DNA of 64,000 nt from Streptomyces xinghaiensis S187 (GTDB lineage Bacteria > Actinomycetota > Actinomycetes > Streptomycetales > Streptomycetaceae), in the NCBI RefSeq assembly GCF_000220705.2, contig NZ_CP023202.1, forward strand, positions 3,038,001 to 3,102,000, in the 5' to 3' direction. Positions 50,522-60,240 of this stretch are shown here, piece after piece; the first letter of the stretch is position 1; each line of letters opens with the position of its first letter. A program made the position numbers and the translations under genes. The notes beneath the pieces are model-generated. The model saw nothing but the letters and a program-made list of their open reading frames with translations, made no database searches and was not told where the DNA came from.

Positions 50522-51910
50522 GTGGCCGCCATGCAGCTGACACGCACACACCGCATCTTGATCGGGGTGGTGGTCGCCGGTGCCGTGCTGATCGCGGCGA
50601 TCGGCTTCGCCGGTTCGTACGCGGCGGTCCGCGACCTGGCCGAGCAGAAAGGGTTCGGCGCCTTCTCCGTCGTCTTCCCCATCGGGATCGACGCGGGGAT
50701 CGTCGTCCTGCTCTCCCTGGACCTGCTGCTGACCTGGATCCGCATCCCGTTCCCGCTGCTGCGGCAGACCGCCTGGCTGCTCACCGCCGCCACCATCGCC
50801 TTCAACGGCGCCGCGGCCTGGCCCGACCCGCTGGGCGTCGGCATGCACGCCGTCATCCCCGTCCTCTTCGTCGTCTCCGTCGAAGCCGCCCGGCACGCCA
50901 TCGGCCGGATCGCCGACATCACCGCCGACAAGCATATGGAGGGCGTACGCCTCTCCCGCTGGCTGCTGGCCTTCCCCTCCACCTTCCGGCTCTGGCGCCG
51001 GATGAAGCTGTGGGAACTGCGCTCCTACGACGAGGTCATCCGCCTCGAACAGGACCGCCTCGTCTACCAGGCCCGCCTGCGCGCCCGCTACGGCCGCGCC
51101 TGGCGCCGCAAGGCACCGGTCGAGTCGATGATGCCGCTCCGGCTGGCCCGCTACGGCGTCCCGCTCGCCGAGACCGCGCCCGACGGGCTCGCCGCCGCCG
51201 GCATCGACCCGGCCGCACCCGCCGCCGTACGCCCCTCCCCGCGCCGCCCCGAACTCACCGCCGGGGAACACCGCTCCGGGGCCGGAACCGGGCAGGCGCC
51301 CGGCCGCGAACGCCCGGCGGAGCACACCACCGAGCACACCACCGCCGGGGAGTCCGCACCGACCGCCGGATACGGCGCCGCGGACCACACCGCCGCCGGC
51401 CCCGAGTACACCGGAACCCCCCGGTACGACGGAGCCCCCGCCACCCCCAACGGCACCAACGGCGCCGGCGGCACCGGAACCGGGGAGTACGACACCGCCC
51501 CCGGCCCCGTCCGCGAACCCCTCTCCCCGGCCGAGCCGCTCTCCCCCCGGGTGACCGTGCCGGTCGCCCCGGGCCGCGAGCGCCCCCTGGGCAGCCCCCA
51601 GCCGTACGTCCCGGCGCAGAGCGGCCCCTTCCCGGCCGTGCCGGGCCCCGCCGCGGAGGAGGAGACCGCCGCCGCCCCGGGCCTGCCCGACGACATGTCC
51701 CGCGAGGAGGCGTACTTCGGCGCGTTCCGCCGGTACGTCGCCGAGCGCGGCGACTTCCCCAACGCCCGCCAGTTCGGCCTCTACCTCATGGACCTCTACG
51801 GCATCCGCGGCCGCACCGGCGGCCCGCTCAGCGAGAGCTCGCTCCGCGGCTACCTCCGCGAGTTCCGCCACCGCTACACCGCCGAGATGGACACCGAGCA
51901 CATCGCCTGA
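50522..51910 (+). CDS. DUF2637 membrane protein with C-terminal DNA-binding-like segment
   Basis: A 462-residue protein. Four membrane spans occupy residues 10-135 (ILIGVVVAGAVLIAAIGFAG, VVFPIGIDAGIVVLLSLDLL, AWLLTAATIAFNGAAAW, VIPVLFVVSVEAAR), then a basic linker, a long Pro/Gly/Thr-rich region (about 225-395) and a helical C-terminal module (REEAYFGAFRRYVAERGDFP and LSESSLRGYLREFRHRY). DUF2637 proteins resemble plasmid-spread Spd proteins and occur widely in streptomycete chromosomes. No integrase or tra genes are near, so mobility is not indicated. Confidence 0.85.
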   Translation: MAAMQLTRTHRILIGVVVAGAVLIAAIGFAGSYAAVRDLAEQKGFGAFSVVFPIGIDAGIVVLLSLDLLLTWIRIPFPLLRQTAWLLTAATIAFNGAAAWPDPLGVGMHAVIPVLFVVSVEAARHAIGRIADITADKHMEGVRLSRWLLAFPSTFRLWRRMKLWELRSYDEVIRLEQDRLVYQARLRARYGRAWRRKAPVESMMPLRLARYGVPLAETAPDGLAAAGIDPAAPAAVRPSPRRPELTAGEHRSGAGTGQAPGRERPAEHTTEHTTAGESAPTAGYGAADHTAAGPEYTGTPRYDGAPATPNGTNGAGGTGTGEYDTAPGPVREPLSPAEPLSPRVTVPVAPGRERPLGSPQPYVPAQSGPFPAVPGPAAEEETAAAPGLPDDMSREEAYFGAFRRYVAERGDFPNARQFGLYLMDLYGIRGRTGGPLSESSLRGYLREFRHRYTAEMDTEHIA

Positions 51911-52003
51911 CGGGCCCGCGCCGACCGCCCCGCTACGCCGACGGCGCGGTGCCACGGCCCGAGCCGCACCACCGCGCCGCCGCGCGTCACCCCACAGCGC
52001 CCT

Positions 52004-53779
52004 CTACACCCGTGCCGCCAGCAGCTTCCGCACCCGGTCCGCGCCGACCGCCAGCAGCAGCGTCGGCAGCCGCGGCCCCGTGTCCCGGCCGACCAGCAGC
52101 TTGTACAGCAGAGCGAAGAACGACCGCTGCGCCGCCTTCAGCTCCGGCGTCGGCTTCGCGTCCGCCGGGAGGCCCGCCTGCAGCTTCGGCACCCCGTAGA
52201 CCAGGGCCGTCAGCCCGTCGAGCGACCAGTGCTCGTCCAGCCCGTCCAGGAGCAGCCGCAGCGACTCCCGCTCCGTCTCCCCGAGCGAGGCCAGCAGCCC
52301 GGTGTCCGGCTCCTCCCGGACCCGGGTGCGCTGCTCGGCCGGCACCTGCGTGCGGATCCAGTTCTCGGCGCGGTCCAGCCGGGGCCGGGCCTCGTCCAGG
52401 GAGTTGATCGGGTTCTCCGGGTCGAGGTCGCGCAGGATCCGCAGCGTCTGCTCGCCGTGCCCCGTGGTGACGTCCACCACCGAGGCGAGCGTCCGGTACG
52501 GCAACGGGCGCGGTGTCCGGGGGAGTTCGCCGACGGCCGTGCGGGTGGCACGGCGGTACGCGGCGGCGTCCGCGGGCTGGGCCGAGCCGTCGGCGATCCT
52601 CCGCTCCAGGGCGTCCCACTCGTCGTAGAGCCGCTGGATCTCCTGGTCGAACGCGATCTTGAAGGACTGGTTCGGCTTCCGCCGCGCGTACAGCCAGCGC
52701 AGCAGCGGCGCCTCCATGATCTGCAGGGCGTCCTCGGGCGTCGGCACACCGCCCTTCGAACTCGACATCTTGGCCATGCCGCTGATGCCGACGAAGGCGT
52801 ACATCGGCCCGATCGGCTGCTCGCCTTCGAAGATCTCCTTCACCAGCTGCCCGCCGACGACGTACGACGAGCCGGGCGAGGAGTGGTCCACCCCGGACGG
52901 CTCGAACACCACGCCCTCGTAGGCCCAGCGCATCGGCCAGTCGACCTTCCACACCAGCTTGCCGCGGTTGTACTCGGAGAGCAGCACCGTCTCGGAGTGC
53001 CCGCACCGGCAGACGTACGTCAGCTCGGTGGTCTCGTCGTCGTACCCGGTGACGGTCGTGAAGTCCGTCCCGCAGACCGAGCAGTACGGCTTGTACGGGA
53101 AGTAGCCCGCACCGGCGCCCGAGCCGTCGTCCTCGGCCGCCGCGCCCGAGCCCTCGGCGGCGGCCTCCGCCGCGGCGGCCTCGGCCTCGTCGAGCTTCTT
53201 GCCCTTCTGCTGCCCGCCCGCTCCCGCCTTCTGCGCCCCCGGCTTCCCGGCCCCGCTCTTCTCCTTGGTGCGGTAGCGGTCCAGGACGGCGTCGATCCGC
53301 GCACGCTCGCGCATGGCGAACAGGATCTGGTCGCGGTACGCGCCGGAGGTGTACTGCAGCGTCTGGCTGATCGGGTGCACCTCGATGCCGAGCTGCTCCA
53401 GCGCCGCCACCATCGGCGCCTTGAAGTGCTCGGCCCAGTTGGCGTACTCGCTGCCGGGCGGCGCGGGCACGCTGGTCAGCGGCTTGCCGATGTGCTCCGA
53501 CCAGGACGGGTCGATCCCGGCCGGCACCTTGCGGAAGCGGTCGTAGTCGTCCCAGGAGAGGATGTGGACGCAGTCGTGCCCGCGCCGCTTGATCTCGTCC
53601 GCGACGAGGTGGGGGGTCATCACCTCGCGCAGATTGCCGAGGTGGATCGGACCGGACGGGCTCAGCCCCGAGGCGCAGACGATCGGTTTGCCGGGGGCAC
53701 GGCGCTCCGCCTCGGCGATGACCTCGTCCGCGAAACGGGAGACCCAGTCGGTCTCAGTGCTCTGAGCCACGATCGGCAC
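52004..53779 (-). CDS. lysS: Lysyl-tRNA synthetase, class I
   Basis: A class I LysRS of 591 residues. The HIGH-type motif is PSGPIHLGN and the KMSKS-type motif AKMSSSKG, both in a Rossmann core; the zinc region shows CSVCGTDF and CRCGHS. An insertion of about 45 residues rich in Ala/Gly/Glu/Lys interrupts the domain after YRTKEKSG. GTG at 53779 gives MPIVAQSTETDW; a GTG at 53770 has a better distance from AAGAGGA. Class I LysRS is typical of many actinobacteria, alongside a class II enzyme. It is divergent from argS. Confidence 0.94.
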   Translation of the reverse strand: MPIVAQSTETDWVSRFADEVIAEAERRAPGKPIVCASGLSPSGPIHLGNLREVMTPHLVADEIKRRGHDCVHILSWDDYDRFRKVPAGIDPSWSEHIGKPLTSVPAPPGSEYANWAEHFKAPMVAALEQLGIEVHPISQTLQYTSGAYRDQILFAMRERARIDAVLDRYRTKEKSGAGKPGAQKAGAGGQQKGKKLDEAEAAAAEAAAEGSGAAAEDDGSGAGAGYFPYKPYCSVCGTDFTTVTGYDDETTELTYVCRCGHSETVLLSEYNRGKLVWKVDWPMRWAYEGVVFEPSGVDHSSPGSSYVVGGQLVKEIFEGEQPIGPMYAFVGISGMAKMSSSKGGVPTPEDALQIMEAPLLRWLYARRKPNQSFKIAFDQEIQRLYDEWDALERRIADGSAQPADAAAYRRATRTAVGELPRTPRPLPYRTLASVVDVTTGHGEQTLRILRDLDPENPINSLDEARPRLDRAENWIRTQVPAEQRTRVREEPDTGLLASLGETERESLRLLLDGLDEHWSLDGLTALVYGVPKLQAGLPADAKPTPELKAAQRSFFALLYKLLVGRDTGPRLPTLLLAVGADRVRKLLAARV

Positions 53780-54041
53780 GTCCTCTTCTTTCTTCGCTTC
53801 CTGCGCTCGGAAGCCGGGCGGTGCGCCCGGCGGTGGGTCCGGCGGTGAGCCCGACGCCGCCATTCTCCCAGACCCGTTAATGCCCCGGGCGCCACGGGAG
53901 CGCCGTGGGATACTGGCGGCGAACGCCGCCGGTCCGCCCGGCACCGCGGCCCGGCACCGCCGGAGCGGCACCGGGCTGCGCAGTCCGCCGAGCGGCCGCC
54001 ACGGCCCCGCACCCCACCGCGAAAGAAGGCGCTAGCTCCTC

Positions 54042-55829
54042 ATGGCCCCGGTCCCTTCCCTTTCCGCAACCGTCCACCAGCGTCTCGCCGAGGCCCTCGC
54101 CGCCGCCCTGCCGGAGGCCGGCGCCGCCGATCCGCTGCTGCGACGGAGCGACCGGGCGGATTTCCAGGCCAACGGCATGCTGGCGCTGGCCAAGAAGCTG
54201 GGCGGCAACCCCCGGGAGCTGGCGGGGCAGGTCGTGGACCGCATCCCCACCGCGGACGACGCCGACCCGGACCCGGTCGTCCGGGCCATCGAGGTCTCCG
54301 GCCCCGGGTTCCTCAACATCACCGTCGCCGACGCGGCCATCACCTCCACGCTGGCCCTGCGCGCGGCGGACGACCGGCTGGGCGTGCCGTACGCGGAGCG
54401 CCCCGGCACCACGGTCATCGACTACTCCCAGCCCAACGTGGCCAAGGAGATGCACGTCGGCCACCTCCGCTCCACGGTGATCGGTGACGCCATCGTGCAG
54501 ATCCTGGAGCACCGGGGCGAGACGGTGGTCCGGCGGCACCACATCGGCGACTGGGGCACCCAGTTCGGCATGCTCATCCAGTACCTGATCGAGCACCCGC
54601 ACGAGCTGGACCACGCCTCCGACGCCGCGGACGCGACCGCCGAGGGCGAGGCCGCGATGTCCCGCCTCAACCGGCTCTACAAGGCGTCCCGCGCGCTGTT
54701 CGACTCCGACGAGGCGTTCAAGGACCGGGCCCGCCGCCGGGTGGTGGATCTCCAGGCGGGGGACGAGGAGACCCTCGCCCTCTGGCACAAGATCGTCGAC
54801 GAGTCGAAGATCTACTTCCGGGGCGTCTACACCAAGCTCGACGTGGAGATTCGCGACGAGGACGTCGTCGGCGAGAGCGCCTACAACGACGATCTGCACG
54901 CGGTCTGCCGGGAACTGGAGTCCTCCGGGGTCGCCGTCCGCTCCGAGGGCGCGCTCTGCGTCTTCTTCGACGACGTGAAGGGTCCCGACGGCAAGCCGGT
55001 GCCGCTCATCGTCCAGAAGTCCAACGGCGGCTTCGGCTACGCGGCCACCGACCTCGCCGCCATCCGCGACCGCGTCGGCAGCCTCAAGGCCGACACCCTG
55101 CTGTACGTCGTGGACGCCCGGCAGGCGCTGCACTTCAAGATGGTGTTCGAGACCGCCCGCCGGGCCGGCTGGCTGCCGGAGGGCGCCGCACGGCAGCTCC
55201 CGTTCGGCACGGTCCTCGGCAAGGACGGCAAGCCGTTCAAGACCCGTGAGGGCGAGACCGTGCGCCTGGTCGACCTGCTCGACGAGGCGGTGGACCGGGC
55301 CGCGACCGTCGTCGCGGAGAAGGCCCCGGACCTGACGGCGGAGGAGGTCTCCGAGCGCGCCGCGCAGGTCGGCATCGGCGCGGTGAAGTACGCGGACCTC
55401 TCCACCTCGCTCACCCGCGACTACATCTTCGACCTGGACCGGATGGTGTCCCTGAACGGCGACACCAGCGTCTACCTGCAGTACGCCTACGCCCGTATCC
55501 AGTCCATCCTCCGCAAGGCCGGCACGGCCGTCCCGAAGGCCCGCCCCGAGCTGCCGCTGTCCCCGGCGGAGCGGGCGCTGGGGCTCCACCTGGACGAGTT
55601 CGCCGAGACGCTGGCGGCGGTCGCCGAGACGTACGAACCGCACAAGCTGGCCGCGTACCTCTACCAGCTGGCCTCCGCGTTCACCACGTTCTACGACCAG
55701 TGCCCGGTGCTGAAGAAGGACAACTCCCCGGAGCTGGTGGAGAACCGCCTCTTCTTCTGCGACCTCACCGCCCGCACCCTGCGGCAGGGCATGGCGCTGC
55801 TGGGCATCCGCACCCCCGAGCGGCTCTGA
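54042..55829 (+). CDS. argS: Arginyl-tRNA synthetase
   Basis: A 595-residue ArgRS. The N-terminal tRNA-recognition domain precedes the signature QPNVAKEMHVGHLRSTVIG. Other blocks are GDWGTQFGMLI, LYVVDARQALHFKMVF and the anticodon domain near VYLQYAYARIQSI, ending with the usual PERL. GAAGG lies upstream of the ATG. Divergent from lysS across a 262-base region with no other gene. A hairpin terminator follows. Confidence 0.96.
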   Translation: MAPVPSLSATVHQRLAEALAAALPEAGAADPLLRRSDRADFQANGMLALAKKLGGNPRELAGQVVDRIPTADDADPDPVVRAIEVSGPGFLNITVADAAITSTLALRAADDRLGVPYAERPGTTVIDYSQPNVAKEMHVGHLRSTVIGDAIVQILEHRGETVVRRHHIGDWGTQFGMLIQYLIEHPHELDHASDAADATAEGEAAMSRLNRLYKASRALFDSDEAFKDRARRRVVDLQAGDEETLALWHKIVDESKIYFRGVYTKLDVEIRDEDVVGESAYNDDLHAVCRELESSGVAVRSEGALCVFFDDVKGPDGKPVPLIVQKSNGGFGYAATDLAAIRDRVGSLKADTLLYVVDARQALHFKMVFETARRAGWLPEGAARQLPFGTVLGKDGKPFKTREGETVRLVDLLDEAVDRAATVVAEKAPDLTAEEVSERAAQVGIGAVKYADLSTSLTRDYIFDLDRMVSLNGDTSVYLQYAYARIQSILRKAGTAVPKARPELPLSPAERALGLHLDEFAETLAAVAETYEPHKLAAYLYQLASAFTTFYDQCPVLKKDNSPELVENRLFFCDLTARTLRQGMALLGIRTPERL

Positions 55830-56351
55830 CGGGACGGTCCGCCACCCGTCGCGGCTCCTGCGGGTCCGCCTCGCCGCCCGGCCAGGACGGCCCGGGCAGC
55901 CACCGGACACCGGACACCAGGATCCGACGGGCCCCCGTCCACCGGCGACCGGCCGGCGGGCGGGGGCCCGCAGCGTTTCCGCCTCCCTGCCCGGAGCGCA
56001 CCGCCCGGCCTCCCGGTCAGGCCCGTGGGCCGTGGGCCGTGGGCCGCGAGTCGTGGTCCGGCAACGCGGCCGCACCGCGTCCCACCCGGCCGGAACCACC
56101 CGCCTCCGCCCGCCGGGAACGGGTACGCGAGCGACATGCGCGGTCGAGTACACGCGGGCAAGCGCACGGCAGACGCCGGGCCCCGGGTGCGCGAAGCACC
56201 CCGCCTGCCCGCACGACCGCGCGTACGCGGCCCGAGTGGATCACGGCGGTACGCTCACCCCGGCAGCCGATACCGCACCACCCGGCACAAAATCCCCCGC
56301 GCCACCCCCACAGCCCCCAACCGCACCGAAAGAAAAGAGTGAGCGAGCCCC
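55830..56351. other. 522-base region between argS and aminotransferase genes
   Basis: Holds the argS terminator near 55950, a short GGGCCGTGGGCC-type duplication around 56027-56047, and presumably the promoter of the aminotransferase. The open frames through it lack conserved sequence; no gene is called. Confidence 0.5.
55928..55970. terminator. Terminator after argS
   Basis: CGGGCCCCCG and CGGGGGCCCG form a perfect 10-base stem around a 23-base, partly self-paired loop, followed by CAGCGTTTCC. Confidence 0.65.
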
Positions 56352-57491
56352 ATGCCCCACCCCCTCCTCGACCTCGCACCGCTCTCCGCCGAGCACTTCG
56401 CCGCCATCGAACGGCAGGTCGCCTCCGTGATGGGCACCGACGCCGACGTGATCGTCATGCAGGGGGAGGCACTGCTGCCGTTGGAGGGCTGTATCCGCAG
56501 CGCGGCCCGCCCCGGCTCCACCGCGCTCAACGTCATCACGGGCCCGTACGGGCAGACGTTCGGCGGCTGGCTGCGCGACAGCGGCGCCACAGTCGTCGAC
56601 ATCGAGGTTCCGTACGACACCTCCGTCTCCGCCGAGACCGTCCGGAGGGCCCTGCAAGAGCACCCGGAGACCGAACTCGTGTCCCTGGTGCACGCGGAGG
56701 CCGCGACCGGCAACACCAACGCCGTCGCACCGGTCGGCGCGGTGGTCCGCGAACACGGCGCGCTCCTGATGCTCGACGCGGTGGCCTCCGTCGCCGCCGA
56801 GCCGCTGCACACCGACGCCTGGGGTGTCGACCTGTGCGTGATCGGCGCGCAGAAGGCGATGGGCGGCCCGGCCGGGGTCTCGGCCGTGTCGGTGAGCGAG
56901 CGTGCCTGGGAACGGATCCACGCCAACCCGGGCGCGCCGCGCCGCTCGTACCTCTCCCTCCTGGACTGGAAGGAGCGCTGGATCAACCCCGGCCGCATCG
57001 CCCTGCCGCACGCACCGGCGCAGCTGGAGATGCTGGCCCTGGAGGCGTGCGTCCGGCGTATCGAGGAGACCGGCGGGCTGGAGGCGTCCATCGCCCGCCA
57101 CCGCGCCACGGCCGCCGCTCTGCGCGCCGGTGTCGAGGCCCTGACCGACCAGAGCGCGGAGGGCCTGCGTCCGTACGTGACCGACGCCCGCGACGCCGCT
57201 CCGGTCGCCACGACCCTGCGGGCCCCGGATGCCCTCGATGCCCGCGAACTCGTCGCCGCCGCACTGGCCGTCGCCCCGTCCGGCGCCCCCGCCCCGCCGC
57301 TGGCCGCGGGCGGCGGCGCCCTGGGCGGCGAGATGATCCGGGTCAACCACTACGGCCCCGACGCCACCCCGGGCACTGTCGTCCGCGTCCTCTCAGCTCT
57401 GGCCGAGGCCCTGAACGCGGCAGGCGTCCGCGCCGACTTGGACGCCGCCTCCACGGCGGCAGAGGCGGCCTGGTCGGGCCCGGAGGAGTAG
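56352..57491 (+). CDS. Class V PLP aminotransferase (alanine-glyoxylate type)
   Basis: A 379-residue PLP-dependent aminotransferase. The region HAEAATGNTN corresponds to HxExSTG, LMLDAVASVAAEPL holds the PLP aspartate, and K168 in VIGAQKAMGGPAG is the PLP lysine. The profile fits alanine-glyoxylate/serine-pyruvate or pyridoxamine-pyruvate transaminases. The ATG at 56352 has AAAGAGTGAG upstream as a weak site. No metabolic partner is adjacent; a tandem repeat array follows directly. Confidence 0.9.
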   Translation: MPHPLLDLAPLSAEHFAAIERQVASVMGTDADVIVMQGEALLPLEGCIRSAARPGSTALNVITGPYGQTFGGWLRDSGATVVDIEVPYDTSVSAETVRRALQEHPETELVSLVHAEAATGNTNAVAPVGAVVREHGALLMLDAVASVAAEPLHTDAWGVDLCVIGAQKAMGGPAGVSAVSVSERAWERIHANPGAPRRSYLSLLDWKERWINPGRIALPHAPAQLEMLALEACVRRIEETGGLEASIARHRATAAALRAGVEALTDQSAEGLRPYVTDARDAAPVATTLRAPDALDARELVAAALAVAPSGAPAPPLAAGGGALGGEMIRVNHYGPDATPGTVVRVLSALAEALNAAGVRADLDAASTAAEAAWSGPEE

Positions 57492-57516
57492 CACCGGCGG
57501 GAGAGGCCGAGACACC

Positions 57517-57612
57517 GAGAGGCCGGAAGGCCGAGAGGCCGGAAGGCCGAGAGGCCGGAAGGCCGAGAGGCCGGAAGGCCGAGAGGCCGGAAGGCCGAGA
57601 GGCCGGAAGGAC
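57517..57612. repeat. Six tandem copies of a 16-base unit
   Basis: GAGAGGCCGGAAGGCC repeated six times head to tail (the last with one mismatch), 25 bases after the aminotransferase stop. The unit contains the palindrome GGCCGGAAGGCC-like arms. Confidence 0.9.
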
Positions 57613-57914
57613 ATGGCCCGAGGTCGCCGACGGCTCCGCGCCGTTGCCCCATACGCGAGGCAAGAACGCGAACGGTAATGGTCCGGTCCGTCCCCGGCCT
57701 TCCCCGCCGACAACACCAAGGCCGCCTTCACGGCCCGCCCCACCGCAAGCCGCTTCGACCGAGAACCCGGAGAAGGCCACAGAAGGCCACAGAAGGCAAG
57801 AGACTGTCCACACGCCATGGGAGGTTCGCCGGGTGGGCGACCCGGTGACCGCGGTGGGCAACCGGGTGGCCGCGGCAACAGATGCTTCCCTGACTGTCCG
57901 AGGCCGCGCCGGCC

Positions 57915-58140
57915 GGGATTACGGCGCCGGATGGGCGGCGCGATGGTGTTCACGGATGCGTCGCGGGCTGTCCGGTGCCGTGACGGGTCGGGGTTACGGC
58001 GCCGGGTGGGCGGCGCGATGGTGGTGGCGGATGCGTTGCGGGCTGCCCGGTGCCGTGACGGGTCGGGGTTACGGCGCCGGGTAGGCGGCGCGATGGTGGT
58101 CGCGGATGCGTCGCGGGCTGCCCGGTGTCGTCCTGGTAGG
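57915..58140. repeat. 75-base tandem repeats
   Basis: Three units with a 75-base period; TTACGGCGCCGG recurs at 57919, 57994 and 58069, and a diverged fourth begins at 58143. The last unit lies in the left inverted-repeat arm. Confidence 0.85.
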
Positions 58141-58318
58141 GGTTACGGCATCCGTGTCGGGGGTGGCCCCGTGGTCGGTCGTCTATCCGGTGCCGTGCGC
58201 GCCCGGGGTCGTGTTTGAAAAGCATGGCGTGGCTGGTGCCGGTGGGGGTGCACGGAAGCACACGCGCGCCTGGGTTCTTCGGCTTCCCGTTCGTCGTGGC
58301 GGGCTGTCGGTGGTGACG
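58066..58318. repeat. Left arm of inverted repeat around the HNH gene
   Basis: About 253 bases that recur in reverse orientation at 60462-60714 at high identity, for example GGGGTTACGGC, CCCGTGGTCGGTCGTCTATC and AAAAGCATGGCGTGGCTGG here against their complements there. Identity drops beyond GGGCTGTCGGTGGT (58301-58314). Confidence 0.85.
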
Positions 58319-58614
58319 GTCGTGGCGGGTGGCTGCGCGGCGGGCTCTCCCCTCTCCCCTCTCGCCGGTTGCCGGTTGCTGCTTGCTGCTTGCTGCTTGC
58401 TGGTCGGTGGGGGCTGGGGGCGGCTCGTGCCCGTGGAGGCCGAGGTGCTTGCCGTCGCCGGTACACATCAACGCCGAGGGCCGTGCCCCCTGCCAGGTGT
58501 TGCCCGCCCGGTGGCCGCGCAGGGTGGGCGTCAGGTTCTGGTTTCGGGCAGGGGTGTGGGCCCCTCCGCGTGGTGGCGAAGGGGCTCGCGCCGGTGGCTC
58601 CCGAGGGGCGGCGG

Positions 58615-59955
58615 CTACGTGATGTGGGCGAGAGGCTGGGGTGGGTTGGTGTAGGCGTGGCCCGTCGGTGCGGTCCAGGTGACTTCGCCGGTGTCGGGGT
58701 TGCGCTGCACCTGCCATGCGGTGCGGTGTTTCAACAGGTGGTGGCGTCGGCACAGCGGCATCAGATTGTCCGGCTCCGTCGCCCCACCCGCTTGCGGGTC
58801 CTGGTGGTTGAAGGGCTGGATGTGGTCCAGGTCGCAGCGGTGGGCGGGCATCTGGCAGGAGGGGAAGGTGCAGGTCGTGTCGCGGGCGGTGACGTGGCGT
58901 TGGGTCTCGGCGGTGGGCTTGTAGGTGGTCGGATCGGTCTTGACCAGCAGCCCGGTCTTCGGGTGGGTGATCAGACGCCGCCAGATCGTGCCCGGAGCGA
59001 AAGCCACCTCCCGCACCTGCCCAGCACTGATCGGCCCGTAGCCCTTGAGCTGTCCGGGCTCCTCATCCACCCCGATCAACGTGTCCATCGACACCGTCAC
59101 CTGGACCACCGCCGCCGACCGGCCACCGGGGGTCGCGTCTCCGGCGGGGCGGTTGACGACCAGGTCATACAGAGCATCCACCCGCTTCTGGTTCAGCGTG
59201 CGCCCGTCATCGCCGAACGTGGCGGCGTGCGCATCGACGGCAGCATCCAACTGCGCGGCTTGCGGGGTGGGGAGGAACGCGGTCCAGGTGGCCATACCGT
59301 CCTCGGTCGCACGGTGCCAGATCGTGCGGTCCTCCCGCCGCCGGCGATGCCGCACCTCCGCCCCCAGCGGATCCGCCCTCAGCACCGCCCGGTTCAACGC
59401 CCGCCGAGTCTGGCCCACCGACTGGCCCGGCATCTTCGCCACCACCATCGCCTCCACCCGCCCGGCGGCCTCCGGGTCCAGGGTGCCGGTGACCTCCGTC
59501 ACCGCCTTCGCCTGCAGATAACAGATCTCCCCACGCTCCAACAGGCCCACGGTGGTGGGGAAACGGCCCTCCAGGGCGGTGGCCACCGCCAAACGTTCCG
59601 CGGCCGTGTTCCCCGACAACTTCAACGCACAGGCCACATCCTCACAGGCGAAGTCCCAGTCATAGTCCGCCCAACCCCTCCCATCCGGCCTCGCATCCAG
59701 AGCATCCGCCTCGATATCCGCCAGCAGACCCACCTGCTGCGCCTGAATCCAGGAGGTGTGCCGCTCCCAGGCCTTCAAAGCATCGATCCGCCCAGTCGTG
59801 GAAAGCTGCCCGCGCTCCAACAGGCCAAGCATCGCCGCCGTCTGCGGACCCGGCACAGCCGACGCCAGATGCGCGGCCCACTCATCCGCCGTCACCGGCC
59901 CTCCCGGCGGGCCGGTTGTTTCGGTCTCGTCGTGGTCGAGCAGCGTGGCCTGCAT
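58615..59955 (-). CDS. DUF222-HNH endonuclease (13E12 repeat family)
   Basis: A 446-residue protein with an N-terminal DUF222 domain (about residues 20-330; e.g. GRIDALKAWERHTSWIQ, RRALNRAVLRADPLGAE) and a C-terminal HNH nuclease motif: CTFPSCQMPAHRCDLDHIQP and ATEPDNLMPLCRRHHLLKH, with both zinc cysteine pairs and the catalytic His. This is the REP13E12-type family, multicopy in mycobacteria and common in actinobacteria. It lies alone between about 250-bp inverted repeats. The ATG at 59955 has a GGGGGGAAT site ahead. The nuclease residues look intact; whether it moves DNA is not shown by sequence. Confidence 0.9.
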   Translation of the reverse strand: MQATLLDHDETETTGPPGGPVTADEWAAHLASAVPGPQTAAMLGLLERGQLSTTGRIDALKAWERHTSWIQAQQVGLLADIEADALDARPDGRGWADYDWDFACEDVACALKLSGNTAAERLAVATALEGRFPTTVGLLERGEICYLQAKAVTEVTGTLDPEAAGRVEAMVVAKMPGQSVGQTRRALNRAVLRADPLGAEVRHRRRREDRTIWHRATEDGMATWTAFLPTPQAAQLDAAVDAHAATFGDDGRTLNQKRVDALYDLVVNRPAGDATPGGRSAAVVQVTVSMDTLIGVDEEPGQLKGYGPISAGQVREVAFAPGTIWRRLITHPKTGLLVKTDPTTYKPTAETQRHVTARDTTCTFPSCQMPAHRCDLDHIQPFNHQDPQAGGATEPDNLMPLCRRHHLLKHRTAWQVQRNPDTGEVTWTAPTGHAYTNPPQPLAHIT

Positions 59956-60240
59956 GACATTCCCCCCGTCCGGATCACCCGCGTGAACTCCCGCCCTCAC
60001 GCAGCGAGTTCCTACCCCCTATTTTCCGTCACGGACGGTGATGAATCCAGGTCCAGGACACGGAACCACCCGAACGAGTGAGCGAAAGCGGACCCGGGAA
60101 CTCCACCCATGGCCCACACCGAACACCAGCAACGCCACCCACCACCACGGCCCTGCGACCCAGCTCGCCACGACGGCGGAGCAGCCCGACACCCCCACCG
60201 CGCCCGCTCCCAGCTTCCGCAGTCCCCGACCGGGCACCAC

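Larger units (their letters stand above)
57492..58614. other. 1.1-kb repeat-rich, gene-poor flank of the HNH island
   Basis: Contains, in order, a 16-base tandem array, an unremarkable stretch (57613-57914), three to four 75-base tandem units overlapping the left inverted-repeat arm, a heptamer run (TTGCTGC, near 58376-58402) and G-rich DNA up to the HNH stop. Open frames here follow the repeats and have no recognisable domains. Confidence 0.6.

Noticed and set aside
50522..51910. Integrative element suggested by the DUF2637 protein
   Set aside because: No integrase, replication, transfer genes or flanking attachment repeats are seen; housekeeping aminoacyl-tRNA synthetase genes follow directly.
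57817..58218. Plus-strand open frame through the 75-base repeats
   Set aside because: Stays open because the period is divisible by three; no ribosome site or conserved domain. Kept only as a finding about the repeat.
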